Notes: generated by a model from the letters alone, not told the origin. A DNA stretch of 64,000 bases from Serratia entomophila (GCF_021462285.1 NZ_CP082787.1:2790001-2854000), one strand, 5' to 3'. Positions 39,691 to 51,846 are shown, numbered from the stretch's first letter. Numbers and translations are program-made.

Positions 39691-40250
39691 GGCCGTTCGC
39701 TGGCGACGATTTCCCTGATGGAATAAGGATGAAATTTGATAGTCACGCTGCCGTCGGTAATGGCCAGGGTCGGATTGGGCAACCGCTCGCCCTCGCCCTG
39801 CGGGGAGCTCTGTTTCAGTTTGATCCCCGGCGCCAGTAGCGCTTCATCGGCCAGATGGCTCAACGCGCGCGCATACAGCGTGGCGGGATCGCCGCTGAGC
39901 ACCAGCTCCACATGTTCCCAACCTTCGTGCGGATAGCGCTTTTCTCCCGGATAAGGCAATTCAACGCAATCAATTTGCCACGGCCCGAGCTGTAGCGGCT
40001 GTTGCAAATCGAAAAGGCAGATCGGGCGGCCATTGATGACTGATTCAGACAGCAGCGAAGCGCACTGCATCAAACCGTGGCGCCAACGATCGGCGGTGGC
40101 GTTCTGATGGCAGCGCACCGAGATGTGATCGGCGCTGAATTGCGCCAAATCGAGCCGCAATTTCGCAGCGAATTGATTCAGCGCCTGTTCGAAACGCGGC
40201 AGATCGAGAGCCAAATCGTTAAGATCGGCGATAGCCTGTAAGGTCGTCAT
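39687..40250 (-). CDS. yecM: YecM, glyoxalase/extradiol-fold protein
   Basis: 187 residues very like E. coli YecM: FSADHISVRCHQNATADRWRHGL, NGRPICLFDLQQPLQLGPWQIDCVELPYPGEKRYPHEGWEHVELVL. Structural relatives bind metals (isomerase/oxygenase fold), but its role is unknown. Convergent with the PatB-like gene, overlapping by 4 bp. Confidence 0.93.
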   Translation of the reverse strand: MTTLQAIADLNDLALDLPRFEQALNQFAAKLRLDLAQFSADHISVRCHQNATADRWRHGLMQCASLLSESVINGRPICLFDLQQPLQLGPWQIDCVELPYPGEKRYPHEGWEHVELVLSGDPATLYARALSHLADEALLAPGIKLKQSSPQGEGERLPNPTLAITDGSVTIKFHPYSIREIVASERP

Positions 40251-40724
40251 GAAATCCTCGAAACAACAAAATGCTCATTCAAACGCCGTAATTTACACTG
40301 AGGCGGCACAACTCGCCATGATTGCCTGCGACTGGCGATGAACGCCGATTTTCTCACCGCACGATCCTCGCACTCTCCTGCCTTAACGACCAAGGTAGAC
40401 GGAAAAAATAAAACAGATGAATTTATTAATTCATTAAGTTTACGGTTTAATTAAACCACAGACTTTTCTTATATGAGTATAGCTTTTACTTATAGTAGGA
40501 AAAGTTAAGCAATTTCAAACCATCAGAGGCCGGCACCCGGCCAAACACCGCTTGATACGGCGATGGTTTCAGTATATTTTCCACCGACATCGAAACTATT
40601 TCAAACAGCAATAGCGGTAAATGACAAAAATAAAAATGAGCATTATCTTAAATGCCGCCCAATGCATTGCTTCACAATGGCAATTAAGCTACTTTGGGGT
40701 AAATTTGAATTCGAGATATTTATC
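40251..40724. other. Non-coding stretch upstream of yecM
   Basis: AT-rich, with no supported ORF. Contains the yecM promoter on the minus side and presumably a promoter for the small ORF at 40725. No palindrome or known operator was recognised. Confidence 0.4.
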
Positions 40725-40841
40725 ATGCTGCTTCTGATTATTGCTCTGGTGCTGATTGCGCTTGCCGGATATGCTATTTACCGCCATTTTAAGTCACGAC
40801 GCAACAACAGGTTGGATATCCGACGAAATCGAAAACATTAG
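40725..40841 (+). CDS. Possible 38-residue single-pass membrane peptide
   Basis: Starts MLLLIIALVLIALAGYAIY, a clean hydrophobic helix of about 18 residues, then a strongly basic tail (RHFKSRRNNRLDIRRNRKH). This matches the shape of many small membrane proteins and phage-shock-like regulators, but no family was recognised. A weak GAG ribosome site is present. A longer in-frame reading from 40563 is possible but its first 54 residues look non-coding. Confidence 0.45.
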   Translation: MLLLIIALVLIALAGYAIYRHFKSRRNNRLDIRRNRKH

Positions 40842-41119
40842 TCATTCATTCCATTTCTGTTCCATTCAGTTAACCCCGCTATTCCGCACGGCTTCCTCTG
40901 AAAACGGCCTTCACCCGATCCGGGTTTGAATACCCTAAACTCCCCGCGTCGCCCCTTTCCGCGCATGAACATCGCCAACTGCTGACGCGCCACCTCAGAT
41001 CGGTTACAATTACAGGCTGTTTTGTGGTGGGCCGCCGCCTCTGCGCGCGGCCCGACAACCACCTTTGAATCCCGCAGGGGCATGACACTCGTCCCCTCGT
41101 TCGTCATTAAGGTAACCCG
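40842..41119 (+). promoter_or_regulatory. argS promoter and leader hairpin
   Basis: A TACAAT -10-like hexamer (41005-41010) precedes a bulged hairpin, GTGGT+GGGCCGC with GCGGCCC+ACCAC (41024-41035 with 41047-41062), about 60 nt before the argS GTG. No T-run follows it, so it may affect mRNA stability or translation rather than terminate. Nothing else is evident in 40842-41000. Confidence 0.4.
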
Positions 41120-42850
41120 GTGAATATTCAGGTTCTTCTTTCAGATAAAGTCAGCCAGGCGCTGATTGCCGCAGGCGCGCCAGCCGATTGCGAAGCGCAG
41201 GTACGTCAGTCAGCCAAAGCGCAGTTTGGTGATTACCAGGCCAACGGCGTAATGTCGGTCGCCAAGAAGCTCGGCATGCCGCCGCGCCAGCTGGCTGAAA
41301 AAGTGGTTCAGCTGCTGGAACTCGGCGAGATCGCCAGCAAAGTGGAAATCGCCGGCCCCGGCTTTATCAACATCTTCCTGAATAGCGACTGGGTCGCCCG
41401 CCAGGCCGATCTGGTGCTGAACGCCCCCAAGCTGGGCATTGCGCCAGTTGAACCGCAAACCATCGTTATCGATTATTCTGCGCCGAACGTGGCGAAAGAA
41501 ATGCACGTCGGCCACCTGCGCTCCACGATTATCGGCGACGCCGCCGCGCGTACGCAGGAGTTTCTTGGCCATAAGGTGATCCGCGCCAACCACGTGGGCG
41601 ATTGGGGCACTCAGTTCGGTATGCTTATCGCTTATCTGGAAAAGATGCAGAACGAAAACGCCAGCGATATGGGCCTGTCGGACCTGGAGCAGTTCTACCG
41701 CGAAGCCAAGAAACATTACGACGAAGACGCAGAGTTCGCCGAACGCGCCCGCGCCTACGTCGTGAAGCTGCAGGGCGGCGATCAATACTGCCTGAATATG
41801 TGGCGCAAGCTGGTCGACATCACCATGGCGCAAAATCAGCTGACCTATAACCGCCTGAACGTTACCCTGACCGAAGACGACGTGATGGGCGAAAGCCTGT
41901 ATAACGCGATGCTGCCCGGCATCGTCGCCGATCTGAAAGCCAAAGGGCTGGCGGTGGAAAGCGAAGGCGCCACCGTAGTGTTCCTCGACGAATACCAGAA
42001 TAAAGACGGCGAACCTATGGGCGTCATCATCCAGAAAAAGGATGGCGGCTACCTGTACACCACCACCGACATCGCCTGCGCCAAATACCGTTACGAAACG
42101 CTGGGCGCCAACCGCGTGCTGTACTACATCGACTCGCGTCAGCACCAGCACCTGATGCAGGCCTGGACCATCGTGCGCAAGGCCGGCTATGTGCCGGATT
42201 CCGTATCACTGGAACACCACATGTTCGGCATGATGCTGGGCAAAGACGGCAAACCGTTCAAAACCCGTTCCGGCGGCACGGTGAAACTCTCCGATCTGCT
42301 GGATGAAGCCATCGAACGCGCCGGGCAGCTGATTGCCGGCAAAAACCCGGACATGCCGGCGGAAGAAATGCAGCAGGTAGCGCGCGTGGTAGGCATCGGC
42401 GCGGTGAAATACGCCGACCTGTCGAAAAGCCGCACCACCGATTACGTCTTCGACTGGGATAACATGCTGGCCTTCGAGGGCAACACCGCGCCTTACATGC
42501 AGTACGCTTATACCCGCGTCGCCTCGGTGTTCAAACGCGCCGGGATCGATGAAAGCAGCCTGACGCTGCCGCTGGTGATGACCGAAGAGCGCGAAGTCGC
42601 CCTGGCCACCCGTCTGCTGCAGTTTGAAGAGATCCTCACTGCCGTCGCACGTGAAGGCACGCCGCACGTCATGTGCAGCTATCTGTACGATCTGGCTGGG
42701 CTGTTCTCCGGCTTCTATGAGCACTGCCAGATCCTGAATGCCGACAGCGAAGAAGCACGTCAAAGCCGCCTGAAACTGGCGCTGCTGACGTCGAAAACCC
42801 TGAAAACCGGCCTGGATACCCTGGGTATCGAAACCGTCGAGCGCATGTAA
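41120..42850 (+). CDS. argS: Arginyl-tRNA synthetase
   Basis: Class I ArgRS, 576 residues against 577 in E. coli. N-terminal Add-1 tRNA D-loop domain, HIGH-like motif [21 protein letters not shown], and the DALR anticodon domain at the C-terminus. The start codon is GTG at 41120 (encoding [15 protein letters not shown]), matching the E. coli N-terminus. Ends at a bidirectional terminator shared with murJ. Confidence 0.98.
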   Translation: MNIQVLLSDKVSQALIAAGAPADCEAQVRQSAKAQFGDYQANGVMSVAKKLGMPPRQLAEKVVQLLELGEIASKVEIAGPGFINIFLNSDWVARQADLVLNAPKLGIAPVEPQTIVIDYSAPNVAKEMHVGHLRSTIIGDAAARTQEFLGHKVIRANHVGDWGTQFGMLIAYLEKMQNENASDMGLSDLEQFYREAKKHYDEDAEFAERARAYVVKLQGGDQYCLNMWRKLVDITMAQNQLTYNRLNVTLTEDDVMGESLYNAMLPGIVADLKAKGLAVESEGATVVFLDEYQNKDGEPMGVIIQKKDGGYLYTTTDIACAKYRYETLGANRVLYYIDSRQHQHLMQAWTIVRKAGYVPDSVSLEHHMFGMMLGKDGKPFKTRSGGTVKLSDLLDEAIERAGQLIAGKNPDMPAEEMQQVARVVGIGAVKYADLSKSRTTDYVFDWDNMLAFEGNTAPYMQYAYTRVASVFKRAGIDESSLTLPLVMTEEREVALATRLLQFEEILTAVAREGTPHVMCSYLYDLAGLFSGFYEHCQILNADSEEARQSRLKLALLTSKTLKTGLDTLGIETVERM

Positions 42851-42871
42851 CGCCAGCCTGCGCTGAACAAC

Positions 42872-42899
42872 AAAAAAGGCCGCTTATGCGGCCTTTTTT
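42872..42899. terminator. Bidirectional terminator between argS and murJ
   Basis: AAAAAAGGCCGC-TTAT-GCGGCCTTTTTT, 12-bp perfect stem between convergent genes. Confidence 0.93.
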
Positions 42900-42914
42900 A
42901 TGCGTATGCCTGAA

Positions 42915-44450
42915 TCAGGCTACCCGGCGGGCGAAGTCGCGCGGGCGGAATCCCAACCCGCCCAGCACGCCGAAATAGGCAACCACCCCGGCAACCACCA
43001 CGGCAGCCAAACGCAGCAGACGCTCCAGCATATTGCCCTGATCCCAGGCCGGCATCAGCCACATCAGGCCAATCAGCACGGCCGACATCGCCAGCACCGC
43101 CACCACCAGCTTGGCCAGGAACACCGCCCAGCCTGGCTGCGGCTGAAAAATCTTTTGCTTGCGCAGTTGCCAATACAGCAGCGAGGCGTTCAGACAGGCC
43201 GCCAGGCCAATCGACAGCGCCAGCCCTGCATGCTTCAGCGGGCCGATAAACGCCAGGTTCATCACCTGGGTCATGATTAGCGTAATGATGGCGATTTTAA
43301 CCGGCGTTTTGATGTCCTGGCGCGAATAAAAGCCTGGTGCCAGCACTTTCACCACGATCAGGCCCATCAGCCCCACCGAGTAAGCCACCAGCGCGCGCTG
43401 GGTCATCGCCGCATCGAAAGCGCTGAATTTGCCATACTGGAACAGCGACACGGTCAGCGGCTTGGCCAAAATGCCTAACGCGATGGCGCTCGGTAAAGCC
43501 AGCAGGAAGCACAGACGCAGCCCCCAATCCATCAACCGCGAATACTCATCGTGATTGCCGCTGGAAAAGCTTTTCGCCAACGACGGCAACAGAATGGTGC
43601 CCAACGCCACCCCCAGCACGCCGGAAGGAAACTCCATCAGGCGATCGGCGTAGTACATCCAGGAGACGGAACCGGATACCAGGAAAGAGGCGAAGATAGT
43701 ATTGATGATCAGCGAGATCTGGCTGACCGATACCCCCAGGATCGCCGGCCCCATCTGGCGCATCACGCGCCATACCCCGGCATCGCCCAGTTTGAGGCGC
43801 GGCAACACCAGCATGCCTATCTTGCGCAGGTGCGGCAGTTGATACCCCAGCTGCAGCACGCCGCCCACCACTACCGCCCAGGCCAGCGCCAACACCGGCG
43901 GGTTGAAATAAGGCGCGGCGAACAGCGCAAAGCCGATCATGCTGACGTTGAGCAGCGTCGGCGCAAAGGCCGGGATGGAGAAACGGTTCCAGGTGTTGAG
44001 GATCGCTCCCACCAGCGACGCCAGCGAGATAAGCAGGATATAAGGGAAAGTGATGCGCAGCAGCGCCGAGGTCAGCGCGAACTTGTCCGGCGTATCGACA
44101 AAGCCTGGCGCCGTGATGTAGATAACCCAGGGGGCGGCCAGCATGCCCAATACCGTCACGACGGCCAATACCAGCGTCAACAAGCCGGACACGTAGGCGA
44201 TAAAGGTGCGCGTCGCCTCTTCGCCCTGCTGGCTTTTATATTCGGCCAGGATCGGCACGAATGCCTGAGAAAACGCCCCTTCAGCAAAGATGCGGCGCAA
44301 CAGGTTGGGCAGTTTGAACGCCACAAAAAATGCGTCCGTTGCCATGCCTGCACCGAATACGCGCGCTACGATAGCATCGCGCGCAAAACCCAGCACCCGA
44401 GAAAACATCGTCATGGAGCTGACGGCGGCCAATGATTTTAGTAGGTTCAT
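42915..44450 (-). CDS. murJ: Lipid II flippase MurJ
   Basis: Moves lipid II across the inner membrane for peptidoglycan synthesis. 511 residues from the ATG at 44450, exactly the E. coli length, with 14 predicted helices. [35 protein letters not shown] holds the conserved Arg residues of the cavity. An in-frame extension to 44504 has no family support. Last gene of rimJ-yceH-yceM-murJ. Confidence 0.97.
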   Translation of the reverse strand: MNLLKSLAAVSSMTMFSRVLGFARDAIVARVFGAGMATDAFFVAFKLPNLLRRIFAEGAFSQAFVPILAEYKSQQGEEATRTFIAYVSGLLTLVLAVVTVLGMLAAPWVIYITAPGFVDTPDKFALTSALLRITFPYILLISLASLVGAILNTWNRFSIPAFAPTLLNVSMIGFALFAAPYFNPPVLALAWAVVVGGVLQLGYQLPHLRKIGMLVLPRLKLGDAGVWRVMRQMGPAILGVSVSQISLIINTIFASFLVSGSVSWMYYADRLMEFPSGVLGVALGTILLPSLAKSFSSGNHDEYSRLMDWGLRLCFLLALPSAIALGILAKPLTVSLFQYGKFSAFDAAMTQRALVAYSVGLMGLIVVKVLAPGFYSRQDIKTPVKIAIITLIMTQVMNLAFIGPLKHAGLALSIGLAACLNASLLYWQLRKQKIFQPQPGWAVFLAKLVVAVLAMSAVLIGLMWLMPAWDQGNMLERLLRLAAVVVAGVVAYFGVLGGLGFRPRDFARRVA

Positions 44451-44479
44451 GTGGTTTTCTGATATGTGCCCTAAATATC

Positions 44480-44502
44480 GACGCCTGCATTCTGCAGGCG
44501 TC
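44480..44502. repeat. Perfect 10-bp hairpin between yceM and murJ
   Basis: GACGCCTGCA (44480-44489) with TGCAGGCGTC (44493-44502), 3-nt loop, 30 nt before murJ on the minus strand. No T-run, so it may be a processing or pausing structure in the operon mRNA. Confidence 0.55.
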
Positions 44503-44557
44503 ACTGAAACAAGCCGGTAAGTTTACGCATCCGCTGATGAATAGCTACCGCCATATG

Positions 44558-45478
44558 TTACATAGCGTTATCCCGCAGCAGCCGCTCGATCACCCGCTGA
44601 GCGGCGATGGCCTGCTCACCGCCGGTTTCCGGCGCGCTCTGATTGCTGACCGAATCGAGGAAATGACGGATGGCGCCTTCAAAGCCGCGCTGTGCCAGCG
44701 TTGTTTGCCAACCCGGCGCCGGCTGCTCCAGCATGCCCTGCGGATCTTCGCGCAGCCACTGGCGCATATCGTTCAGCTGATAAACCGCGCCGTCAGTCAC
44801 CGCCTGTACGCTTTCGCGCTGGCTGCCGCCGCGGCGATGCATGCTGGTGGTCACCAGGGTATCCCCACAGGCAAAGTGGTGTTCGGCGTACAGCAATGCG
44901 CCGGCCTCGTTGGCTCGCAGGCTGCCGCTGAGCAGCTTTTCCTCCCCACCGGCCAGCCACAGAGCGGTATCCACCACGTGCAGATAGTCGTCCAGCAAGG
45001 TGAAACGCACATCGTTTGGCCCAACGCTGTCCGCCCGATGTTTGTCCATACGGATCGAGGCCGGGCGCGACATTTGCGCCTTGAGCTGCCGATAAAGCGG
45101 AGCAAAACGGCGGTTAAAGCCAACCATCAGCGCTTTGCCCTGTTTTTCCGCCAGCGCAATCAACCGTTCGCCCTGTTCCAGCGTCTCCGCCAACGGTTTA
45201 TCAACGTAAACGTGTACGCCCTGATGCAGCAAAGTTTCGATCACCTGGAAATGGCTGGCGGTGCTGCTGTGGACGAACACCGCATCGCATTGCTGCGCCA
45301 GGCTGTCCAACCGAGAGAAGCACGCCATGCGATAGCTGTCGCACACCGGCTGAGCCTTTTGCTGATTGGGAGAAAAACCGCCCACCAGCGCCCAATCCGC
45401 CGCCTGAGTGAGGATCGGCAAATAGGCTTTCTGCGCGATGCCGCCCAGCCCGACCACGCCAACGCGTAATTTACTCAT
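44558..45478 (-). CDS. yceM: Gfo/Idh/MocA-family oxidoreductase YceM (MviM)
   Basis: 306 residues, NAD(P)-dependent dehydrogenase fold. Rossmann start [21 protein letters not shown], the EKP-equivalent [18 protein letters not shown], and [14 protein letters not shown]. Substrate unknown. Overlaps yceH by 8 bp and sits in the same order as in E. coli upstream of murJ. Confidence 0.93.
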   Translation of the reverse strand: MSKLRVGVVGLGGIAQKAYLPILTQAADWALVGGFSPNQQKAQPVCDSYRMACFSRLDSLAQQCDAVFVHSSTASHFQVIETLLHQGVHVYVDKPLAETLEQGERLIALAEKQGKALMVGFNRRFAPLYRQLKAQMSRPASIRMDKHRADSVGPNDVRFTLLDDYLHVVDTALWLAGGEEKLLSGSLRANEAGALLYAEHHFACGDTLVTTSMHRRGGSQRESVQAVTDGAVYQLNDMRQWLREDPQGMLEQPAPGWQTTLAQRGFEGAIRHFLDSVSNQSAPETGGEQAIAAQRVIERLLRDNAM

Positions 45479-46115
45479 GTGCCCCCCTCGCCAACAGCTG
45501 TTGCACCTGCTGTTTCAGCGTCGCCACGTCGTTTTCCAACGCACCGATCCGGGCGCTCAAATCTGCGTCGTCCTGCGCCGCCGCCTCAGCAGGCGCTTCA
45601 TCAATCTGGCCGCTGAACAAGTGCATAAACCGGCTCTCGCGCTTGCCCGGCTCGCGCGCCAGCCGCACCACAAAGGGACCGTCCTCGCGCACCGTCAGCT
45701 GTTGCAGCACCTGTTCCACTTCGCCGACATCGCCGAATTCATGCATGCGGTTAGTACGGGTGCGCAGTTCACCAGGCGTTTGCGCGCCGCGCAGCAGCAG
45801 CGTGGCGATCACCGCCAGCTCGGCGGCAGACAGCTTCAGCTGGCCGAATTCAGAGTTGCAGAAGCGTTGTTCGTACTTCACCACCCGGTTGCCGAACCCG
45901 CTCAGGGTGCGCAGGAAGTGCTTCTTTAGCAGCAGGTCCAGCAGTTGCTGCACTTCGCTTTCTGTCAGATCCATCACCGGTTCGCGGTTGGTCTTCTGGT
46001 TGCACGCCAACGTAATGGCGTTCAACGAAAGCGGGTACTGATCCGGCGTAGTGACCTGCTTCTCCAGCAAGCAGCCGATCACCCGCGCCTCTTTAGCGTT
46101 CAGTTCATATTTCAT
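45471..46115 (-). CDS. yceH: YceH, DUF480 winged-helix protein
   Basis: 214 residues, two winged-helix repeats ([77 protein letters not shown]) and a C-terminal coiled coil ([21 protein letters not shown]). DNA binding is plausible, but no target is known. Between rimJ (7 bp) and yceM (overlap). Confidence 0.93.
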   Translation of the reverse strand: MKYELNAKEARVIGCLLEKQVTTPDQYPLSLNAITLACNQKTNREPVMDLTESEVQQLLDLLLKKHFLRTLSGFGNRVVKYEQRFCNSEFGQLKLSAAELAVIATLLLRGAQTPGELRTRTNRMHEFGDVGEVEQVLQQLTVREDGPFVVRLAREPGKRESRFMHLFSGQIDEAPAEAAAQDDADLSARIGALENDVATLKQQVQQLLARGAHE

Positions 46116-46122
46116 TGCGGCC

Positions 46123-46710
46123 TCAGCGTGGCGGTAGCCATTCTTTATTGGTTAGTGCCGTCAAAACGTGATCCTGCCACTGCCCGTCGATCAGCAGATA
46201 ATCCTTGGCATAACCTTCACGTTCAAATCCCAGGCGCGCAAGCAGCGCACCGCTGCGTTGATTGTGCGGCATATAGTTGGCCATGATGCGATGCATCCGC
46301 TGCTGGCGCAGCATGTAGCGAATAGCGGACTGCAGCGCCTCGTACATCAGCCCCTGCCCCTGCCATTTCTCCCCCAGCGAATAACCGAGGAAACAGGCAT
46401 GAAACGACCCGCGCAACACGTTGCTGAAGTTCGCCACGCCGCGCACCTCGCGCTCCTCAGGATCGAGCAGGATAAAGTAGTAGGCGCTGCCCTGCTTTTG
46501 CATTTCGGTGATCATGCCCAGCCGCGCCTGCCAGCCCGAGGGGTAGCAGTGGCTTTCATCGCGCACCGGCTCCCAGGGTTTGAGGAACGCCCGGTTATCG
46601 GCATAGTATTCCGCCAGGCGATAGGCATCGCGTTCATGCACTAAGCGGACCACCAGCCGATCGGTGGTCAGGCGTACTTTTGGTGATTCAGAGCGGTAGC
46701 CGAACATCAT
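46123..46710 (-). CDS. rimJ: Ribosomal protein S5 N-alanine acetyltransferase RimJ
   Basis: GNAT-fold acetyltransferase for the S5 N-terminus, also a 30S assembly factor. 195 residues; [22 protein letters not shown] and [47 protein letters not shown] match E. coli. Two consecutive ATGs; the second (46707) gives the E. coli start. First gene of the operon. Confidence 0.96.
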   Translation of the reverse strand: MMFGYRSESPKVRLTTDRLVVRLVHERDAYRLAEYYADNRAFLKPWEPVRDESHCYPSGWQARLGMITEMQKQGSAYYFILLDPEEREVRGVANFSNVLRGSFHACFLGYSLGEKWQGQGLMYEALQSAIRYMLRQQRMHRIMANYMPHNQRSGALLARLGFEREGYAKDYLLIDGQWQDHVLTALTNKEWLPPR

Positions 46711-48258
<1,548 letters not shown>

Positions 48259-48344
48259 GTTTTTTCGCTAAGTAGCCAGAAAACCAGCCGAATTTTTTAC
48301 AGCTGCTATCCTGTTAGTAAAAACATCAGCGAGAGACCCTAGCC

Positions 48345-48593
48345 ATGACTGAAGAAACTCAATTACCGCAGCTGCTGGAACAAATGATACTGAACCTGCG
48401 CATGATATATGCGCGTTCTAACCTGGTGGAAAAGGCCCTGGCGCATGTGATCGCCGAAAACGCTTCCCTGAAGGGCGATATCATCAAGCAGTTGCAGGTG
48501 GTTACCGCCGCCAATGAACGTGACCAGATTGATCTTGAACAGGCGCGCATTCACCTGATCGACGTCATCAACTCCGTGCCAGCCAAGAAATAA
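48345..48593 (+). CDS. Small conserved-looking protein, unknown function
   Basis: 82 residues (MTEETQLPQLLEQMILNLRMIYARSNLVEKALAHVIAEN...), hydrophilic and almost wholly helical, with no signal, helix anchor or metal motif. I do not recognise the family. The reading frame has typical codon use for the region. It sits between mdtH (86 bp) and grxB (119 bp), where E. coli has nothing. Confidence 0.7.
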   Translation: MTEETQLPQLLEQMILNLRMIYARSNLVEKALAHVIAENASLKGDIIKQLQVVTAANERDQIDLEQARIHLIDVINSVPAKK

Positions 48594-48712
48594 TTCTCCC
48601 GGCCCGCGCCCTGCGCGTGGGCAATATCGCACCTTCCAACAAGAATGCCTCGCGACAGCCTCGATAAGCTGTGATAACTATTGCAGTTAAAACCTGACAA
48701 ACCGGAGCAAGC

Positions 48713-49360
48713 ATGAAACTGTTTATTTACGATCATTGCCCATTCTGCGTTAAAGCCCGCATGATTTTTGGCCTCAAAAATCTGCCCATTCGTTTGGTCA
48801 CCCTGCTCAATGACGATGAAGCTACCCCGATCGGCATGATTGGCCAGAAAATGGCGCCTATTCTGCAAAAAGACGACGGCAGCTACCTGCCAGAAAGTAT
48901 GGATATCGTGCGCTATGTCGATCATCTCGACGGCAAACCGCTGCTGATCGGCAAAACCAACCCCGCCATCACTGACTGGCTGCAACGGGTTGGCGGCTAC
49001 AGCGCGAAGCTGCTGCTGCCGCGCTTTGCCCAGGCGGACTTTGAAGAGTTCGCTACCGCCGGCGCGCGCCGCTACTTCATTAACAAAAAGCAGGCGTCTA
49101 TTGGCGACTTTGAACAACACCTGGCCAACAGCGCCGATCTGATCGCCGAACTGGAGGCGGATCTGCAGAGCCTCGCCCCGCTGGTGCTCTCTGCCGATGC
49201 GGTCAACGGCGCGTTGTCCGAGGATGATATCCACCTGTTCCCGCTGCTGCGCTCGCTATCGCTGGTCGCCGGGCTCACGCTGCCTGACAACGTCGAAGCC
49301 TATCGCAACCGCATGGCGCAGCTCAGTGATATCCCACTGCTGTTCGATATGGAACAGTGA
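48713..49360 (+). CDS. grxB: Glutaredoxin 2
   Basis: 215 residues with the GST-like two-domain fold of Grx2. The redox site CPFC is at residues 9-12 (MKLFIYDHCPFCVKARMIFG), with the cis-Pro region MAPILQKDDGSYLPESMDIVRYVD. It reduces protein disulfides with glutathione in the cytoplasm. Confidence 0.96.
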   Translation: MKLFIYDHCPFCVKARMIFGLKNLPIRLVTLLNDDEATPIGMIGQKMAPILQKDDGSYLPESMDIVRYVDHLDGKPLLIGKTNPAITDWLQRVGGYSAKLLLPRFAQADFEEFATAGARRYFINKKQASIGDFEQHLANSADLIAELEADLQSLAPLVLSADAVNGALSEDDIHLFPLLRSLSLVAGLTLPDNVEAYRNRMAQLSDIPLLFDMEQ

Positions 49361-49396
49361 TATTCCTCATGCGACAGATAAGGATATAACGCGCAG

Positions 49397-51037
49397 ATGC
49401 TGAAAATGGTTCTCGTCACCGCCCGTGACCGGGCGCGGTTGAAAGAGATTTCGTCGGTATTGATTCGCTATGGCCTGCAGGATGTCATCCGCCTGCTGGG
49501 CCTTGGGAAACTCTTGGGCGGTGCGGGTAACGATGGGCCGCAGGCCGTGGAGCAAACGCTGCCCGAACGGCTGCGCGCGGCGCTCGAAGCGCTGGGCCCG
49601 ACCTTCGTCAAATTCGGCCAGATATTGGCCACCCGCTCGGACCTGTTGGATAAATCATGGACCGATGAGCTGGATCGCCTGCACAGCCAGGCGGCCACCT
49701 TGCCGTGGGAAACGCTGGCCCCCCAGATCGTCGCCGATCTGGGCGATGATCCAAACACCCTCTTCGCCGAATTCGACCGCACGCCGCTGGCCGCCGCTTC
49801 GATGGCGCAGATTTATCGCGCCCGTTTACACAGCGGCGAACAGGTGGTGGTAAAGGTGCTGCGCCCGGGGTTGGCGAAAACTATCCATGCCGACCTGAGA
49901 TTGCTGGCCTATCTGGCGGAAACGGTGGAACAACAGAGCCCGGCGCTCGCCCGTTATCGCCCGCGCCAGATGGTGCGGGCGCTGGCGACCGCCCTCAACC
50001 ACGAGCTGGATCTGACCCACGAAGGCAATAACTGCGATCGGGTAGCCGCACACTTTGCGCAACAGCCGGAGGTGGCTATCCCCAAAATATACTGGCAGTG
50101 GTCATCCCCGCGCCTGCTGGTTCAGGAGTTTCTGCCCGGCACCGCGCCGGAAAACCCGCAACAGCTGGCGGCGGCGGGCTTCGATGGCCCACTGCTGGCG
50201 CGCCGCGGCGCTCAGGCCTTTATGAAAATGGTGCTGGAACATCGCCTGTATCACGCGGACCCCCACCCCGGTAACCTCATGGCCCTGAGCGGCGACCGGG
50301 TTGGTTTCATTGATTTCGGCATGGTGGGCCAGCTTTCCGAACGGCGTCGCAATCAGCTGTTTCTGCTGTTGCAGGCCATCGCCGAACGCCAGTCCGACGG
50401 TATCGTCAATACGCTGATCGCCTGGTCAGACAGCGAGCCGCTGGATCTGCTGGATCTGGAGCTGGCGGCGCAAAACTTTCTCGATAAACAGGCTTCCGCC
50501 ACCCTGACGCTGGGTAAGGCGTTGACCGATCTGCTGGTGATGGCGCGCGAGCACCAGTTGGCCATGCCGCCGGACCTGGTGCTGTTGTTCAAGGCGCTAG
50601 TCACCGCCGATGGCGTGCTGCACCGGCTGGATCCGGCATTCGATATCATCACTACTCTAAAACCGATGCTGCAACAGGTGATGCTGCAACGTTACGCGCC
50701 GGAGGCTCTGCGCCAAAGGATGCTGATGTTGGGGGGAGAGGCGCTGGATGCCGGCGAAGAGATCCCGCAGACCCTGCGCCTGTTGATGCGCCGCCTGAAA
50801 CGCGGGCAGCTCAACGCCGAGATCAACGTCCGTAATCTCGAGCAATTGAGCAAAGCGCTGGAGCGCGCTGCCGTAACGCTGGCCATCGCCATCGTCACCG
50901 CCGCCTTCGCGCTGGGGCTGGCGCCCTATCTTATGCATTCATCGCTACGCCTGTGGGGGATCCCCTTATTTCCGCTGTTGGGGGGGTTGGCCTGCCTGGC
51001 CGGCGTGCTGCTGCTGACGCTGCGCCTGCGGCGCTGA
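49397..51037 (+). CDS. ABC1/AarF (UbiB-like) atypical kinase, second paralogue
   Basis: 546 residues. KxGQ motif in GPTFVKFGQILATRSDLL, Ala-rich nucleotide loop in LAAASMAQIYRARL, invariant Lys in EQVVVKVLRPG, catalytic-like HADPHPGNL, metal Asp in GFIDFGMVGQL, and two C-terminal membrane helices. UbiB itself belongs to the ubiE-ubiJ-ubiB operon, so this is a separate ABC1 member. Isoprenoid-lipid handling is the likely theme, from family knowledge. It lies 36 bp after grxB, whereas E. coli has yceB there. Confidence 0.88.
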   Translation: MLKMVLVTARDRARLKEISSVLIRYGLQDVIRLLGLGKLLGGAGNDGPQAVEQTLPERLRAALEALGPTFVKFGQILATRSDLLDKSWTDELDRLHSQAATLPWETLAPQIVADLGDDPNTLFAEFDRTPLAAASMAQIYRARLHSGEQVVVKVLRPGLAKTIHADLRLLAYLAETVEQQSPALARYRPRQMVRALATALNHELDLTHEGNNCDRVAAHFAQQPEVAIPKIYWQWSSPRLLVQEFLPGTAPENPQQLAAAGFDGPLLARRGAQAFMKMVLEHRLYHADPHPGNLMALSGDRVGFIDFGMVGQLSERRRNQLFLLLQAIAERQSDGIVNTLIAWSDSEPLDLLDLELAAQNFLDKQASATLTLGKALTDLLVMAREHQLAMPPDLVLLFKALVTADGVLHRLDPAFDIITTLKPMLQQVMLQRYAPEALRQRMLMLGGEALDAGEEIPQTLRLLMRRLKRGQLNAEINVRNLEQLSKALERAAVTLAIAIVTAAFALGLAPYLMHSSLRLWGIPLFPLLGGLACLAGVLLLTLRLRR

Positions 51038-51198
51038 AAGTTTCGGCGTTATCCGATAGGTCGGGCGAGAATTAACCCGCACTATCGGTCTGTTCAAGGG
51101 CCGATAAGCGTATCTTTCACGGCATGCGAACGTTTATAATGAAAATCAATCAATTATCTGCAGCAATTTTCGTTGGCAGTAGTCGCTATGAGGCACAA

Positions 51199-51762
51199 AT
51201 GAAGAAGATTCTGATGGGCGTAACCGCCCTGTTGTTCGCCGGCGTATTGGCCGGTTGTAATCAACTCACCCAGTACACGCTCAGCGAACAGGAGGTGAAC
51301 GATTATCTGCAAAAACACAACGATTATCAGAAACAGATCGGCGTGCCTGGGTTATTGGACGCCAACATCGTGCTGACCCAGTTGCAAAGCCAGATTGGCC
51401 GCAGCGAGCCGGGCAAAGTTACGCTTTCCGGCGACGCCAAAGTCAACATCACTTCCATCCTTGGCCCGCAAACCGCGGATCTGAAGCTGACGCTGAAAGC
51501 GCAGCCGGTCTACGATCGTGAACAAGGCGCTATCTTTCTGAAAGACATGGAACTGACCGACTACCAGGTGCAGCCGGAAAAAATGCAGACGGTGATGAAG
51601 GCGCTGACGCCCTACCTGAACCAATCGCTGAAGTCCTACTTCGACCAAAAACCGGCCTACGTACTGAACCCGGATAACAGCAAAACCGAGGCGCTGGCGA
51701 AGAAGCTGGCGAAAGGACTGGAAGTGAAACCTGGCGAGCTGGTGATTCCGTTTAGCGGTTGA
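51199..51762 (+). CDS. yceB: YceB, DUF1439 lipoprotein
   Basis: 187 residues. Lipoprotein signal ends VLAGC (Cys20); the body YTLSEQEVNDYLQKHNDYQKQIGVPGLLDANIVLTQLQSQIGR is the DUF1439 fold (tubular, SMP/LEA-like in solved relatives). The ATG at 51199 has GAGG 5 nt upstream and opens the signal peptide; an in-frame extension to 51124 is rejected. Role unknown. Confidence 0.92.
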   Translation: MKKILMGVTALLFAGVLAGCNQLTQYTLSEQEVNDYLQKHNDYQKQIGVPGLLDANIVLTQLQSQIGRSEPGKVTLSGDAKVNITSILGPQTADLKLTLKAQPVYDREQGAIFLKDMELTDYQVQPEKMQTVMKALTPYLNQSLKSYFDQKPAYVLNPDNSKTEALAKKLAKGLEVKPGELVIPFSG

Positions 51763-51779
51763 TTATCGCCACCACAATA

Positions 51780-51805
51780 AAGCCCGCTCATTCGCGGGCT
51801 TTTTT
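51780..51805 (+). terminator. Terminator after yceB
   Basis: AAGCCCGC/GCGGGCTT stem (51780-51787 with 51794-51801) followed by TTTTT. Confidence 0.88.
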
Positions 51806-51846
51806 ATGTGCCCAATGGGCAAAGAATGGCGCTGACTGCGCCGGTA

